DNA from: Cylindrospermum sp. NIES-4074 | GTDB lineage: Bacteria > Cyanobacteriota > Cyanobacteriia > Cyanobacteriales > Nostocaceae | DNA: 64,000 nt | Direction: 5' to 3' | NCBI GenBank assembly: GCA_003994795.1 | Contig: AP018269.1 | Coordinates: forward strand, 2,786,984-2,850,983 | Shown here: piece by piece, positions 25,866 to 35,329 of the stretch | Layout of the letters: the number at the start of each line of letters is the position of its first letter | Position numbering within the stretch: position 1 is the stretch's first letter | The notes under the pieces: generated by a model | The model's database searches: none | The model's input: the letters and a program-made list of their open reading frames with translations, nothing else | Told to the model about the DNA's origin: nothing | Position numbers and translations under genes: made by a program

Positions 25866-25894
25866 ACCTTAGAGGGTGAATTGAGTTTTGTAAA
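25866..25894 (-). promoter_or_regulatory. psbA promoter (Gln130 copy)
   Basis: On the - strand TTTACA (25894-25889) and TAAGGT (25871-25866) are 17 nt apart. The -35 and spacing equal those of the other copy, while the -10 is weaker, so basal strengths may differ. Confidence 0.65.
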
Positions 25895-26001
25895 GATATT
25901 CTAATTAAGCATTTATTATCATAAATATTTGTTTTTCTTATGTGTTAATGAACACTAACGCACAGAATAAGGGTTTCTGTGCGCTGTTGCTGGTAATTTG
26001 C

Positions 26002-26358
<357 letters not shown>

Positions 26359-26458
26359 TTACTGACTTATCTGTTACAGATTTTAGGCGATCGCTTGATG
26401 TTCTCTCTTGATTGGGGCGCGATTCGCTATATTTGTAGTGGATGCGTCTATAATCTCC

Positions 26459-27337
26459 ATGACAAAACCTGCCGATGTCAGCACCAAGCGTTTAATTAGT
26501 CTCGCACCGGACAACTGGGTAAAATGGGTGACGCAAATACCTGATGTGGTTGCAGGGGAAATTCTCAACTCAGAGTTTCAGTGGATTAGCCGAGAAAGTG
26601 ATGTACTCATCCGCGTTGAAAGTCAAGAGTACGGAAAGTTTCTGGTTCTCAATGAATTGCAATTGCGCTATAAACCAGAAATGCCACGACGAATGCGTGC
26701 ATATTCAGGATTGGCTGAGGAAAAATATAAATTACCAACGTACCCTGTACTAATTAACATTCTTAAAACCAGTGAAGCCGAAATACCGACGCGATATGAG
26801 TCGAATATTGCTGGTTTACAAGTTCGTCAAGATTACCGAGTGATTAACCTTTGGGAAGTAGATGTTAAAATTGCCTTAGAGCAACCTTTGCCGTCTCTAC
26901 TGCCTTTTGTGCCGATTCTCAAAGGTGGTGAAGATGAATCCATAATTCGGGAAGCATTGCGTTTATTGCAAGCTGATGAACAATTAAGCCAATTAGAAAC
27001 GGTTCTCGCATTTTTTGCTACGTTTGTACTAGATAGCGCCTTAGTTCAGGAAATTATGAGGTGGGATATGGCAGTTTTACGCGAATCTCCTTGGTATCAG
27101 GAAATATTGCAGCAAGGAGAACAACAAGGAGAGCAAAAAGGAGAAAAAAAAGGAGAGAAAAAAGATAGACTCTCAAGCATTGAGTTATGCCTAGAAGTTA
27201 AATTTGGTGATGAAGGATTAAAGTTCATGCCAAAAATTTCGGAAATATCTGATTTTGAGACATTGAAAACAATTCAACGCTCGATTCTCACAGTTGAAAC
27301 TCTAGAGGAATTAAAACTTATAATGGAAAATTTCTAA
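26459..27337 (+). CDS. Rpn-family PD-(D/E)XK nuclease-like protein
   Basis: Starting at the ATG at 26459 the product has 292 aa. The N-terminal domain has the cyanobacterial Rpn-type pattern GEILNSEFQW...DVLIRVES...LNELQLRY, where Asp and the E-x-Q are the presumed nuclease residues. A Gln/Gly/Glu/Lys repeat (QQGEQQGEQKGEKKGEKK) near residues 221-238 is typical of the family linker, and a helical end follows. Rpn proteins are transposase-derived and stimulate recombination in Enterobacteria; their role in cyanobacteria is unknown. Confidence 0.75.
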   Translation: MTKPADVSTKRLISLAPDNWVKWVTQIPDVVAGEILNSEFQWISRESDVLIRVESQEYGKFLVLNELQLRYKPEMPRRMRAYSGLAEEKYKLPTYPVLINILKTSEAEIPTRYESNIAGLQVRQDYRVINLWEVDVKIALEQPLPSLLPFVPILKGGEDESIIREALRLLQADEQLSQLETVLAFFATFVLDSALVQEIMRWDMAVLRESPWYQEILQQGEQQGEQKGEKKGEKKDRLSSIELCLEVKFGDEGLKFMPKISEISDFETLKTIQRSILTVETLEELKLIMENF

Positions 27338-27395
27338 TAATAAATTACTCAAATATTCAATTGAGAATCAGCGGATGGGTAAAGAAGAATATTTA

Positions 27396-28010
27396 TCAGA
27401 TGTTACCAGCTTGGAAAATCTGTTGAGCAGTCAAATTCAACTCTGGGAAAGTTTGTGATATTATCCTTTCATCAGATCTAAACTGCTTTACTTGATACTC
27501 ACCTTCAATCAATAATTGAATAGATATAGTAGGCTGTTTAGGACTACCTATATAGCGAACACCACCTAAACCTAAATAATCAATAATCCAGTATTCAGGA
27601 ATGCCAATTTCTTCATAATCTCGTAATTTAGTTAAGTAGTCATCACGCCAATTAGTGCTAACAACTTCAATAATTAGGGGAATAGAAGCAGCTTGAGTTA
27701 CAGTTGATTGTTTTTGCCAAAGTGGTTCATTTACTAAATTAGCTCGGTTTAATAATAAGATATCGGGTACATAGCCTGATTCACTTTCAGGTGGTTTGAC
27801 TAATGCTTGTTTGGGAATGGAGTAAGGAAGATTTAATCTATCAAACTCTACAGTGATTTTTCTAGCTGTAAAGCCTATGATATCTTCATGTGGCCCTAAT
27901 GGTTGTGGCATTTCAACAATTACTCCATTATGCAGTTCATAGCTTCCCCCGTCTGGTTTCCAATCTGCAAATTCTGCAAAGGTTACTGGTTTTCGTAAAA
28001 CTTGAACCAT
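27396..28010 (-). CDS. Uma2-family (DUF820) nuclease-fold protein
   Basis: The 204-aa protein has the Uma2 layout: TFAEFADW at the N-terminus, YELHNGVIVEM, PDILLLNRANL, IIEVVSTNW, YEEIGIPEYWIIDY. The conserved Asp and Glu belong to a PD-(D/E)XK fold. The biological role of Uma2 proteins is unknown although cyanobacteria carry dozens. It is a paralogue of the gene just upstream on the same strand and shows the uninterrupted VVS-TNW junction that the paralogue lacks. Confidence 0.85.
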   Translation of the reverse strand: MVQVLRKPVTFAEFADWKPDGGSYELHNGVIVEMPQPLGPHEDIIGFTARKITVEFDRLNLPYSIPKQALVKPPESESGYVPDILLLNRANLVNEPLWQKQSTVTQAASIPLIIEVVSTNWRDDYLTKLRDYEEIGIPEYWIIDYLGLGGVRYIGSPKQPTISIQLLIEGEYQVKQFRSDERIISQTFPELNLTAQQIFQAGNI

Positions 28011-28056
28011 GATTTATGTACCTTAACTTTGCTATTATGGATTATTTAATTATACT

Positions 28057-28719
28057 TTATCGCGGCAAAACCTCATCTAAACGCAGTTGAAGCGAGGGCA
28101 AAAGAGGAGATTTAATAAATTCGCCTAAGCGATATTGTTGCTGGCTGTAATCTTCTCCAATTAGTTGACAAACTGTAAATGTGGGTTGTTTTGGTTTACC
28201 GATAAAAACAACGCCACCCAGTCCTCGATAATCGACAATCCAATATTCAGGAATCCCTAACAAGGCGTATTCTTCAACTTTACGAGCATAATCGGTTTCC
28301 CAGTTGGTGCTGACCCTTACGGGTTCGTCAGTTGCTTCAACGCGGGGAACCCGCGCAACGCACTGACTCACCACTTCAACTACTAATTTAATTGATTGTC
28401 CTAAAGCAATGACTGGTTCATGTTCCCAAAAAGGTTCATGGTGAAGCACCGTTTCATCTAAGACTATAATATCAGGACGGCGGGCTGTGGCTGTCTCTGG
28501 GAAAGGACGGATAAGACAGGTGCGAGGAATAAACCAGGGAAGTTGAGCAGTAGTAATGGCAATCCCCAATTTTGTTGCCAGTTTACCACCGACGGTTTCA
28601 TGGGGGCCAGTTGGTTCCATGTCAATCAATTCTCCGTCTGCAAGTTCATAGCGAGGGTTGTTACCATATTGGATGAGGAATTCTTCAAAGGTTAGGGGTT
28701 TTGTTGATGCTTGAACCAT
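28057..28719 (-). CDS. Uma2-family protein carrying an in-frame repeat insertion
   Basis: The 220-aa protein has the same motifs as its neighbour (YELADGELIDM, RPDIIVLDE, VVEVVS, IPEYWIVDYRGLGG). After VVEVVS a foreign 19-residue stretch (QCVARVPRVEATDEPVRVS) separates the conserved STNW. At DNA level it is a 57-nt GC-rich inverted-repeat sequence of the interspersed type seen at 37.2 and 45.8 kb. The frame is kept. Whether the fold tolerates a loop right after the catalytic Glu strand is uncertain. Confidence 0.85.
   Translation of the reverse strand: MVQASTKPLTFEEFLIQYGNNPRYELADGELIDMEPTGPHETVGGKLATKLGIAITTAQLPWFIPRTCLIRPFPETATARRPDIIVLDETVLHHEPFWEHEPVIALGQSIKLVVEVVSQCVARVPRVEATDEPVRVSTNWETDYARKVEEYALLGIPEYWIVDYRGLGGVVFIGKPKQPTFTVCQLIGEDYSQQQYRLGEFIKSPLLPSLQLRLDEVLPR
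28312..28368. repeat. 57-nt palindromic repeat inserted inside a Uma2 gene
   Basis: Alignment with the paralogue places an extra 57 nt here, flanked by GCTGAC/TGACTC sequences that could be a target duplication. Its core (TTGCTTCAACGCGGGGAACC) closely matches part of the long repeats at 37235-37375 and 45822-45962. Confidence 0.75.
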
Positions 28720-28859
28720 AAGTCACCTACATCTTTAGCTGCTATTATTTTAGCTTGATGTTTTCTGATTACTAACAGTGTGATTGCGTGATTTCACTCA
28801 TGCAAATGTACCTACTCATCTGCTAGAGATTTTAAAGGTTCCCTGTATATATTTAAGCA

Positions 28860-30392
28860 ATGCTGGCTAGAGTTTGGAGTGCATCAATTGTGGGCATCGA
28901 TGCCGTTAAGGTAGGGGTAGAAGTCGATGTTTCTGGGGGTTTACCGGGAATTGTGATTTTGGGATTGCCAGATTCAGCGATTCAAGAATCAAAAGAAAGG
29001 GTGAAAGCAACGCTGAAGAATGCGGGTTTTGCTTTTCCGATGCGAAAAATTGTGATTAACTTAACTCCGGCAGATTTACGCAAGGAAGGGCCATCTTTCG
29101 ATTTGCCGATTAGTGTGGGAATTTTGGCTGCATCGGAACAAGTTAGCGCTGATTTGTTGGGTGATTATTTGTTCTTAGGTGAAGTTTCCCTCGATGGTAG
29201 TTTACGCCCTGTTGCTGGTGTGTTACCGATCGCCGCAGCTGCTCAAAAAATGGGCATTGCTGGGTTAGTTCTGCCGATTGATAACGCCCAAGAAGCGGTT
29301 GTAGTGGAAGGTTTGGCTGTTTATGGTTGCCAACATATTTCTGATGTGGTGAATTTTTTAAATCATCCAGAACGTTACAAACCTGTGCAGATGAACGATA
29401 TCACGGAAGCGTCACAGACAGGTTTACATCATTTGGCAGATTTGCAAGATGTGAAAGGACAAGCACATGGCCGTCGTGCTTTAGAAATTGCTGCTGCTGG
29501 GGGACATAATTTAATTTTTGTGGGGCCCCCTGGTAGTGGTAAAACTATGTTGGCGCGGCGCTTACCGGGAATTTTGCCGCCATTGTCCTTTGCTGAGTCT
29601 TTAGAGGTGACGCAGATTCACTCGGTAGCTGGGTTGTTGAAAAATCGTGGTTCGTTGGTACGCGATCGCCCTTTTCGCAGTCCCCATCACTCTGCATCCG
29701 GGCCTTCTCTGGTTGGTGGCGGTAGTTTCCCGCGTCCTGGGGAAATTTCATTATCCCACAGGGGGATCTTATTTTTGGATGAGTTGACAGAATTCAAAAG
29801 AGATGTATTAGAATTTTTGCGTCAACCGTTGGAAGATGGTTATGTCACAATTTCCCGCACTAGACAATCGGTGATGTTTCCCGCGCAGTTTACTTTGGTG
29901 GCGAGTACCAATCCTTGTCCTTGCGGTTACTATGGCGATACCCTTCAACAGTGTACCTGTTCGCCACGACAACGGGAGCAATATTGGGCAAAACTTTCTG
30001 GGCCGTTAATGGATCGCATTGATTTGCAAGTGGCGGTAAATCGCTTGAAACCAGAGGAAATTACCCAACAACCGACGGGAGAAGCATCAAAATCTGTGGG
30101 GGAAAGGGTGCAAAAAGCACGCGATCGCGCCATCAACCGTTTTCAACAAGAAGCTAATCTGCGTTGCAATGCCCAAATGCAGAGTCGTCATCTCCAGAAA
30201 TGGTGCAAGCTGGATGATGCTAGCCGCAATTTATTAGAAGCAGCAATTAGAAAATTGGGGTTATCTGCCAGAGCAAGCGATCGCATTCTCAAAGTTGCCC
30301 GGACTATTGCAGATTTGGCGGCAGATAATGACCTCAAGCCCCAATATGTAGCAGAAGCAATTCAATACCGCACAATCGATAGAATGCAGTAA
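28860..30392 (+). CDS. comM: ComM/YifB-family Mg-chelatase-like ATPase
   Basis: The 510-aa protein begins with the ChlI N-terminal domain typical of YifB (MLARVWSASIVGIDA, GLPDSAIQESKERV). An AAA+ domain follows with Walker A GPPGSGKTM near residue 223, Walker B LFLDELTEF, and a Cys-rich CPCGYYGDTLQQC segment before the C-terminal helical domain. ComM is a hexameric helicase that promotes branch migration during integration of incoming DNA in natural transformation. Its stop is followed by a short gene-free stretch before the convergent hydrolase. Confidence 0.9.
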   Translation: MLARVWSASIVGIDAVKVGVEVDVSGGLPGIVILGLPDSAIQESKERVKATLKNAGFAFPMRKIVINLTPADLRKEGPSFDLPISVGILAASEQVSADLLGDYLFLGEVSLDGSLRPVAGVLPIAAAAQKMGIAGLVLPIDNAQEAVVVEGLAVYGCQHISDVVNFLNHPERYKPVQMNDITEASQTGLHHLADLQDVKGQAHGRRALEIAAAGGHNLIFVGPPGSGKTMLARRLPGILPPLSFAESLEVTQIHSVAGLLKNRGSLVRDRPFRSPHHSASGPSLVGGGSFPRPGEISLSHRGILFLDELTEFKRDVLEFLRQPLEDGYVTISRTRQSVMFPAQFTLVASTNPCPCGYYGDTLQQCTCSPRQREQYWAKLSGPLMDRIDLQVAVNRLKPEEITQQPTGEASKSVGERVQKARDRAINRFQQEANLRCNAQMQSRHLQKWCKLDDASRNLLEAAIRKLGLSARASDRILKVARTIADLAADNDLKPQYVAEAIQYRTIDRMQ

Positions 30393-30475
30393 ACACCCAT
30401 GAGAATGCGATCGCTACTGCTGTAAGTGCCGGAGAAAATTTTACTCTAGCGATCGCACCATAATTCAAACAGGAG

Positions 30476-31690
30476 TTACTCAACCTGATCTTTAACCAAT
30501 GGCGATCGCAACGCCGGATATGGAAACAGGCTTTGAAATTCAGATTGGCGATCGCTTAAAGTTTCTGGTGCATAATTCCAAAGACTTTCGTAGTAGAAAA
30601 AAGCTACACCCAGCCCACGTTCTTGAGACGCCTTTACTTGTGACTTAATATCTTGCATGGGTACTGGCTTATTTCGTAACCCTGCCATAATGCCAACTCC
30701 AGTGGGAATCATCTGTTGAGCTTCTTGCATTTCTGGGCGAGAAATATTATCGATAAAACTTTGCAGATTAGGACGATAAACTTGGACAATTAACTCGTCC
30801 ACAATACTCAGCCGCATCCAAGTTAGCCAGTCTTGCAGTTGAAACTTGTAAGCAAAATCGTAGTAATTGGGGGAAACCGAGAAAATTGCTTGAGGTTTTC
30901 TGGCTTTCACAGCTTGATGAAGTTCTGCCATGAACGCCGTAATTTTATCTGCCCGCCAACTTACCCATTCTGGATCTTCGGGATTGCGCGGAGGCTTATT
31001 TTTTGTTTCTTTAGTGTACAGCCCTACCGTGTATTTATCGTAGCCAAATTCACGGGGTAAACTCATATGATCATCAAACTGAATCCCATCAGCATCATAT
31101 TGAGTCATCACTTCCAGCACTAGACTGGTGATAAATTGCTGCACTTCTGGATGAAAGGGATTGAGCCACATCACCTCACCAGCAGCACTGATGGAAGTTT
31201 GGCCACCATCTTGCTTTTGCGTGAACCAATCTGGTTGATTCATCACTAGTTCTGATGTGGGGGGAGCCATAAAACCAAACTCAAACCAGGGAATCACAAG
31301 CAGTCTTTGGTTATGTGCTTGAGTAATCAGGTCTGCGAGAATATCATGACCATCTGAGCCTCGCAAAACAAAAGGCTGAATACCTGTACGTTTCGCCACC
31401 GCGCTAGGATACATCACATAGCCAGAATTCCAGACCACAGGATAAATTGTATTGAAGTTCAGCCGCCGCAATTGGCTGACAGCATCCTGCACTTTGGCAC
31501 GATCTCTAAGTGTGCCAAAATCATTATTAGTCATCCAAACCCCGCGAATTTCCTGGCGAGGTAACTGGGCAAAGACAGGATTAAAGCTACCTACCACCAA
31601 CGCCGTAACGAGTGATATCAGAAAAAGAAGCGGTAGAACACATTTAAACAATGACTGACGAAAAGCTAGAGACATGAGAGGTAATTTCAT
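30476..31690 (-). CDS. GHL10-type family 10 glycoside hydrolase-like exported protein
   Basis: The 404-aa protein has an N-terminal signal sequence (LFKCVLPLLFLISLVTALVVGSF) and starts its mature part with EIRGVWMTNNDFGTLRD. It then shows FNTIYPVVWNSGYVMYPS and DGIQFDDHMSLPREFGYD, hallmarks of the GHL10/DUF187 (TIM-barrel) family. It is likely periplasmic or outer-layer and may act on cell wall or exopolysaccharide; substrate unknown. Confidence 0.85.
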   Translation of the reverse strand: MKLPLMSLAFRQSLFKCVLPLLFLISLVTALVVGSFNPVFAQLPRQEIRGVWMTNNDFGTLRDRAKVQDAVSQLRRLNFNTIYPVVWNSGYVMYPSAVAKRTGIQPFVLRGSDGHDILADLITQAHNQRLLVIPWFEFGFMAPPTSELVMNQPDWFTQKQDGGQTSISAAGEVMWLNPFHPEVQQFITSLVLEVMTQYDADGIQFDDHMSLPREFGYDKYTVGLYTKETKNKPPRNPEDPEWVSWRADKITAFMAELHQAVKARKPQAIFSVSPNYYDFAYKFQLQDWLTWMRLSIVDELIVQVYRPNLQSFIDNISRPEMQEAQQMIPTGVGIMAGLRNKPVPMQDIKSQVKASQERGLGVAFFYYESLWNYAPETLSDRQSEFQSLFPYPALRSPLVKDQVE

Positions 31691-31887
31691 AGGCTGGAAT
31701 AATGCGTTAGCTACCCACGCACACTATCGCAGGCTTTTGTGAATCTACATCATACAGTCTACGAGTATTGATCCTCTTTAGTGAATTTGTTAAACTGCTT
31801 GTGAGTTACATCACAGAAGATAACTGGGTACTCAAATAAAATTGAACTATTTGTATAGGTATCTTTAAAAGATTAAAACCCAAAATT

Positions 31888-32589
31888 ATGGACAGCTATC
31901 AACAATATACACTACAAACGAAACAATTTTATTTAGATAGAAGGGTGGGTGTAGCTGACCCTAATTACCATGATAGAATCGCCAAGTATGTTGGGTGGTC
32001 GTCCCAAAGTAGTCAATATTTAGGATTTGAAATTGCCACTACATTTTCTGAAATAAATTGGCAAGATGTAAACAAGATATTAGATATAGGCTGTGGTTAT
32101 GGGAATTTAGTTGAATACTTGCGGGAAAATAAAAATTTTTCAGGAGAATACACAGGTATTGATATATTACCTGAATTTATTCAAGAAGCTACAAAGATAT
32201 ACGGCAACGATAAGAGAAATAAGTTTATTCAAGGCAATTTTCTTACCCATGACTGGAGTGAAGGTTATGATATTGTTGTTTCATTAGGCATAATTTCCGT
32301 TAACTACGATCAGCCTAATGAATATGGAGAGAAATCAAAATATTACGCTAATAAATCCATTGCTTTAATGGTAAAATTGGCGAAACTGGGAATGAGTCTA
32401 TATTTTCTTAATGAAGCTAACATTCCAGTTTCCCAAAAGCAAATAAACTCTGATATAGCTTTTTATCAGCCTGGGGAAATTCAACAAATGATTGAAAATG
32501 TTGCTGATAAAAGATGTGAAAGCTTAACTATTGAATCTTATCCTGATGTTAATGATGTAAAAACAATAGCTAGAGTATGTTTTACCTAG
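31888..32589 (+). CDS. Class I SAM-dependent methyltransferase
   Basis: The 233-aa protein has motif I ILDIGCGYGN near residue 66, an acidic end of strand 2 (YTGIDILPEFI) and motif IV-like DIVVSLGIIS. The fold is class I methyltransferase; the substrate is unknown. Its low GC and AT-rich codons differ from its neighbours, and it lies alone between two gene-free gaps, so horizontal acquisition is possible. Confidence 0.8.
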   Translation: MDSYQQYTLQTKQFYLDRRVGVADPNYHDRIAKYVGWSSQSSQYLGFEIATTFSEINWQDVNKILDIGCGYGNLVEYLRENKNFSGEYTGIDILPEFIQEATKIYGNDKRNKFIQGNFLTHDWSEGYDIVVSLGIISVNYDQPNEYGEKSKYYANKSIALMVKLAKLGMSLYFLNEANIPVSQKQINSDIAFYQPGEIQQMIENVADKRCESLTIESYPDVNDVKTIARVCFT

Positions 32590-32694
32590 TACAGCACGGC
32601 TCATAAATGCGATGCACCATCGCTTCCAGCGGGCGCTCCGCACCATCACATCTGCTAAAATATAGTCAGAATGTCTAAAATAGTCAAAACTACT

Positions 32695-32973
32695 ATGCAG
32701 ACCTACACTCTCACGGATGCTCGTAACAAACACGGTGAGGTTTTTGACAAGGCTGCAACTGAGCCTGTTTTACTAACCAAGCAATCACGGCCTAGTCATG
32801 TGATTATCTCAGCAGATAGCTACCACAAATTAATTCAACGGCTACAAGAATTAGAAGATATGGTTTTAGGTCAAGCGGCTGAAACTGCTCTGAGTCAGTC
32901 CAAAATGGTTGGTACAGAGGCTTTTACATCTGCATTGGAGCATTTAGCCAATGGCGATGTTCTTGATTCTTAA
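32695..32973 (+). CDS. Phd/YefM-family antitoxin without a visible toxin
   Basis: Starting at the ATG at 32695 the product has 92 aa. The N-terminal Phd/YefM fold is clear: TLTDARNKHGEVFDKAATEPVLLTKQSRPSHVIISADSY. The C-terminal helical part should bind a toxin, but the next gene is xseA and no RelE, Doc or PIN toxin follows or precedes. The upstream sequence repeats TAGTCA twice, a possible autoregulatory operator. It may be an orphan or solitary regulator. Confidence 0.82.
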   Translation: MQTYTLTDARNKHGEVFDKAATEPVLLTKQSRPSHVIISADSYHKLIQRLQELEDMVLGQAAETALSQSKMVGTEAFTSALEHLANGDVLDS

Positions 32974-33017
32974 ACGAATTTGCTAGGATTTGATTAAAAG
33001 GCTACTAGGCATTTTCA

Positions 33018-34247
33018 ATGACTGCTGACCTTCCCAACGTTCTTATTCCTGATACTGCCCTTTCTGTAGCTGGGTTAACTGACTACCTGCGCTTACTTTT
33101 AGAGCAAGACGAACAACTACGACAAATTTGGGTGACAGGCGAAGTTTCTAGCGCTAATCATCATCGTAGCGGGTTATTTTTCACCCTGCAAGACACTAAT
33201 GGGACAGCAGCAATTAAGTGTGTAATTTGGAATAGCCAATTAACAAAACTGGCACAGATACCTGTTGCTGGTGAGCAGTTAATTATTTTGGGTAGTATCC
33301 GACTGTATCCGCAACGTGGTGAATATCAGTTGACGGTGTGGCAGGCTTTACCTGCTGGTGCGGGTTTACAGGCGTTACGCTATCAACAACTTAAAAAACG
33401 CTTAGAAGCTGAGGGGTTGTTTGATCCGCAAAACAAGCGATCGCTTCCCATTCATCCCCAAATTATAGCTGTTGTTACTTCTCCCACTGCTGCTGCTTGG
33501 GGCGATATTCAAAAAACTCTCAAACACAGGTATCCCGGTTTACAGGTTTTATTTTCTCCCGCTACGGTGCAAGGTGACTTAGCACCAGCATCCATCGTTA
33601 AAGCAATTGAACGGGTAGAAAAAGATGGACGGGCTGAGGTGTTAATTTTATCTAGAGGCGGCGGTGCTGTTGAGGAATTGGCTTGTTTTAATGATGAACG
33701 GGTTGTGAGGGCTGTTGCTAATTGTCCCATTCCGGTAATTAGTGGTATTGGTCATCAAAGAGATGAGTCTTTGGCAGATTTAGTGGCTGATGTCTGCGTA
33801 CATACACCTACTGCGGCGGCGGAAAGGGTTGTGCCTGCGTTGTCGGAGTTGTATAATCAGCATCGTCAGCGAGTTGTAGCTTTACAAGAGGTGGTGCGTG
33901 AGTCTGGGGAAGTTGCTGAAAACCAACTGCAAGGCTTAAAAAATCGGTTGCGACGTTTGCGGTTAGATAGGCAGGTGCAGCAAGAGGTGCAAAAAATCAG
34001 TTGGAAGCGTCAGCAGTTACTACAAGTGACTATGGGTAAGTCGCAACAAGCAAGTCAGCATTTAGAAATGTTGCGCCAAAAGTTGGCAAGTATTGACCCG
34101 AAAGCTGTGCTACGGCGTGGTTATGCGGTGGTAAGACAGGAAAATGGGGCGATCGCGCGATCGGCTTCAGAATTAATTATAGGACAGGATTTGGTGGTTC
34201 AGTTGGGACAGGGGGAGGTTAAAGTTAAGGTTGTGGAAGTTAACTAA
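33018..34247 (+). CDS. xseA: Exodeoxyribonuclease VII large subunit
   Basis: The 409-aa protein has an N-terminal OB domain (IWVTGEVSSANHHRSGLFFTLQD), then the catalytic domain with VVTSPTAAAWGDI, LSRGGGAVEELACFNDE and PVISGIGHQRDESLADLVAD, and a coiled-coil C-terminal part. Exo VII degrades single-stranded DNA from both ends. The small subunit gene follows after 31 nt. Confidence 0.95.
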   Translation: MTADLPNVLIPDTALSVAGLTDYLRLLLEQDEQLRQIWVTGEVSSANHHRSGLFFTLQDTNGTAAIKCVIWNSQLTKLAQIPVAGEQLIILGSIRLYPQRGEYQLTVWQALPAGAGLQALRYQQLKKRLEAEGLFDPQNKRSLPIHPQIIAVVTSPTAAAWGDIQKTLKHRYPGLQVLFSPATVQGDLAPASIVKAIERVEKDGRAEVLILSRGGGAVEELACFNDERVVRAVANCPIPVISGIGHQRDESLADLVADVCVHTPTAAAERVVPALSELYNQHRQRVVALQEVVRESGEVAENQLQGLKNRLRRLRLDRQVQQEVQKISWKRQQLLQVTMGKSQQASQHLEMLRQKLASIDPKAVLRRGYAVVRQENGAIARSASELIIGQDLVVQLGQGEVKVKVVEVN

Positions 34248-34278
34248 CCGCAGAGGCGCAGAGGACGCAGAGAGTTGA

Positions 34279-34512
34279 ATGGTTAAACGTAATAGTTCCT
34301 CTAATTCTGATGCTGTGAAGGGTGAGAATTATGAGGCTAAGGTGGCAGAAATAGAGAAAATAATTGCTCGCATTGAGGCGGGTGAGTTAGATTTGGCTGA
34401 GGTTTTTGAGCAATTTACCGCAGCGGTTGAGTATTTGCGTCAATGTGAAAGTTTTTTGCAGCAGCGTCAGCAGCAGGTAGATTTGTTGATTGAAACTTTA
34501 ACTGATGAGTAG
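34279..34512 (+). CDS. xseB: Exodeoxyribonuclease VII small subunit
   Basis: The 77-aa protein has the XseB helical core ([20 protein letters not shown], then [18 protein letters not shown]). It coats the coiled coil of XseA. It lies directly downstream of xseA in the same operon. Confidence 0.93.
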   Translation: MVKRNSSSNSDAVKGENYEAKVAEIEKIIARIEAGELDLAEVFEQFTAAVEYLRQCESFLQQRQQQVDLLIETLTDE

Positions 34513-34918
34513 AAGCAAACTCTACTAAAGGGATTTCCAAGAAATAAATTATCCATCTTGTGGGGTGGGCTTCTAGCCCGCCCAGAATACGGGACGGCTG
34601 GGGACACCCATCTCATATCAAGTCCGGATAATTAGTTAGCATAAAACTTTTATTAGTAGGTTGGGTTGTAGCTTGCTTCTGCGGAGCAGTACGAAGTGAA
34701 ACCCAACATTCAAACAGGTTGTGTTGGGTTATGCCTCCGGCACGCTGTTCGCGTTCGTCCCTCAACCCAACCTACATTTAATTATAAGTATTTAGCTGGA
34801 CATGATATCACAAGAAATTTTGGGATGTTTTATTATTTGGAAGTCCCTAAAGTGGACGGAAACTCTTTCTCAGTCGTCTGGGACGAATGAGTGTGATGCA
34901 CCTCAGAATTCATTCTGA
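34513..34918. repeat. Intergenic stretch with GGTTGGGTT-type inverted repeats
   Basis: No gene is convincing. Positions about 34660-34775 contain a dispersed repeat: GTAGGTTGGGTT near the left and AACCCAACCTAC near the right, with GC-rich palindromic sequence between. A small hairpin (GCACCTCAGAATTCATTCTGAGGTGC) lies at 34898-34923. Confidence 0.6.
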
Positions 34919-35320
34919 GGTGCAAGATATCTGTTTAAAGCCAGTTTTTTCTTCCAAAAAGATGTTGCCGCAACAGTGTTACCACAACTTGGGGCAGAGT
35001 TGCTAAAATCTAAATTAAATATAAAGTTAATCTATAGTAGCGGAATTGACCTTGACATTGTACCCCTTACCAGCGATAAAGGTCAAGCAATGCTGTTTAT
35101 GCGCCAAAAGTGGAAATTTGCAGCAGAGCAGACTGTTGTTTGCGGCGATTTGGGTAATGATATTGCTTTATTCGCTGTAGGCAACGAACGGGGAATCATT
35201 GTCGGCAATGCCTGCCCTGAGTTACGACAGTGGCAAAATGAGTATCCCAGTGACTATCGTTACCTAGCACCAAATTTTGTGCAGGTGGAATTATCGAAGG
35301 ACTAATATATTTTATTTTGG
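34919..35320 (+). pseudogene. Remnant of a sucrose-6-phosphate phosphatase gene
   Basis: The frame encodes the second half of a HAD-type sucrose-phosphate phosphatase: VLPQLGAELLKSKLNIKLIYSSGIDLDIVP...DKGQAMLFMRQKW...CGDLGNDIALF. The N-terminal half with the nucleophile Asp is absent; an in-frame stop lies at 34916. Near 35279 a one-base loss changes the expected NFCAGGIIEGL into NFVQVELSKD and a premature stop. The gene is therefore truncated and frameshifted. A functional copy may exist elsewhere. Confidence 0.82.
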
Positions 35321-35329
35321 GTTCTTACA

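Noticed and set aside
34696-34890. 64-aa frame before the phosphatase remnant
   Set aside because: Half of it is an interspersed repeat and the rest has no recognisable pattern.
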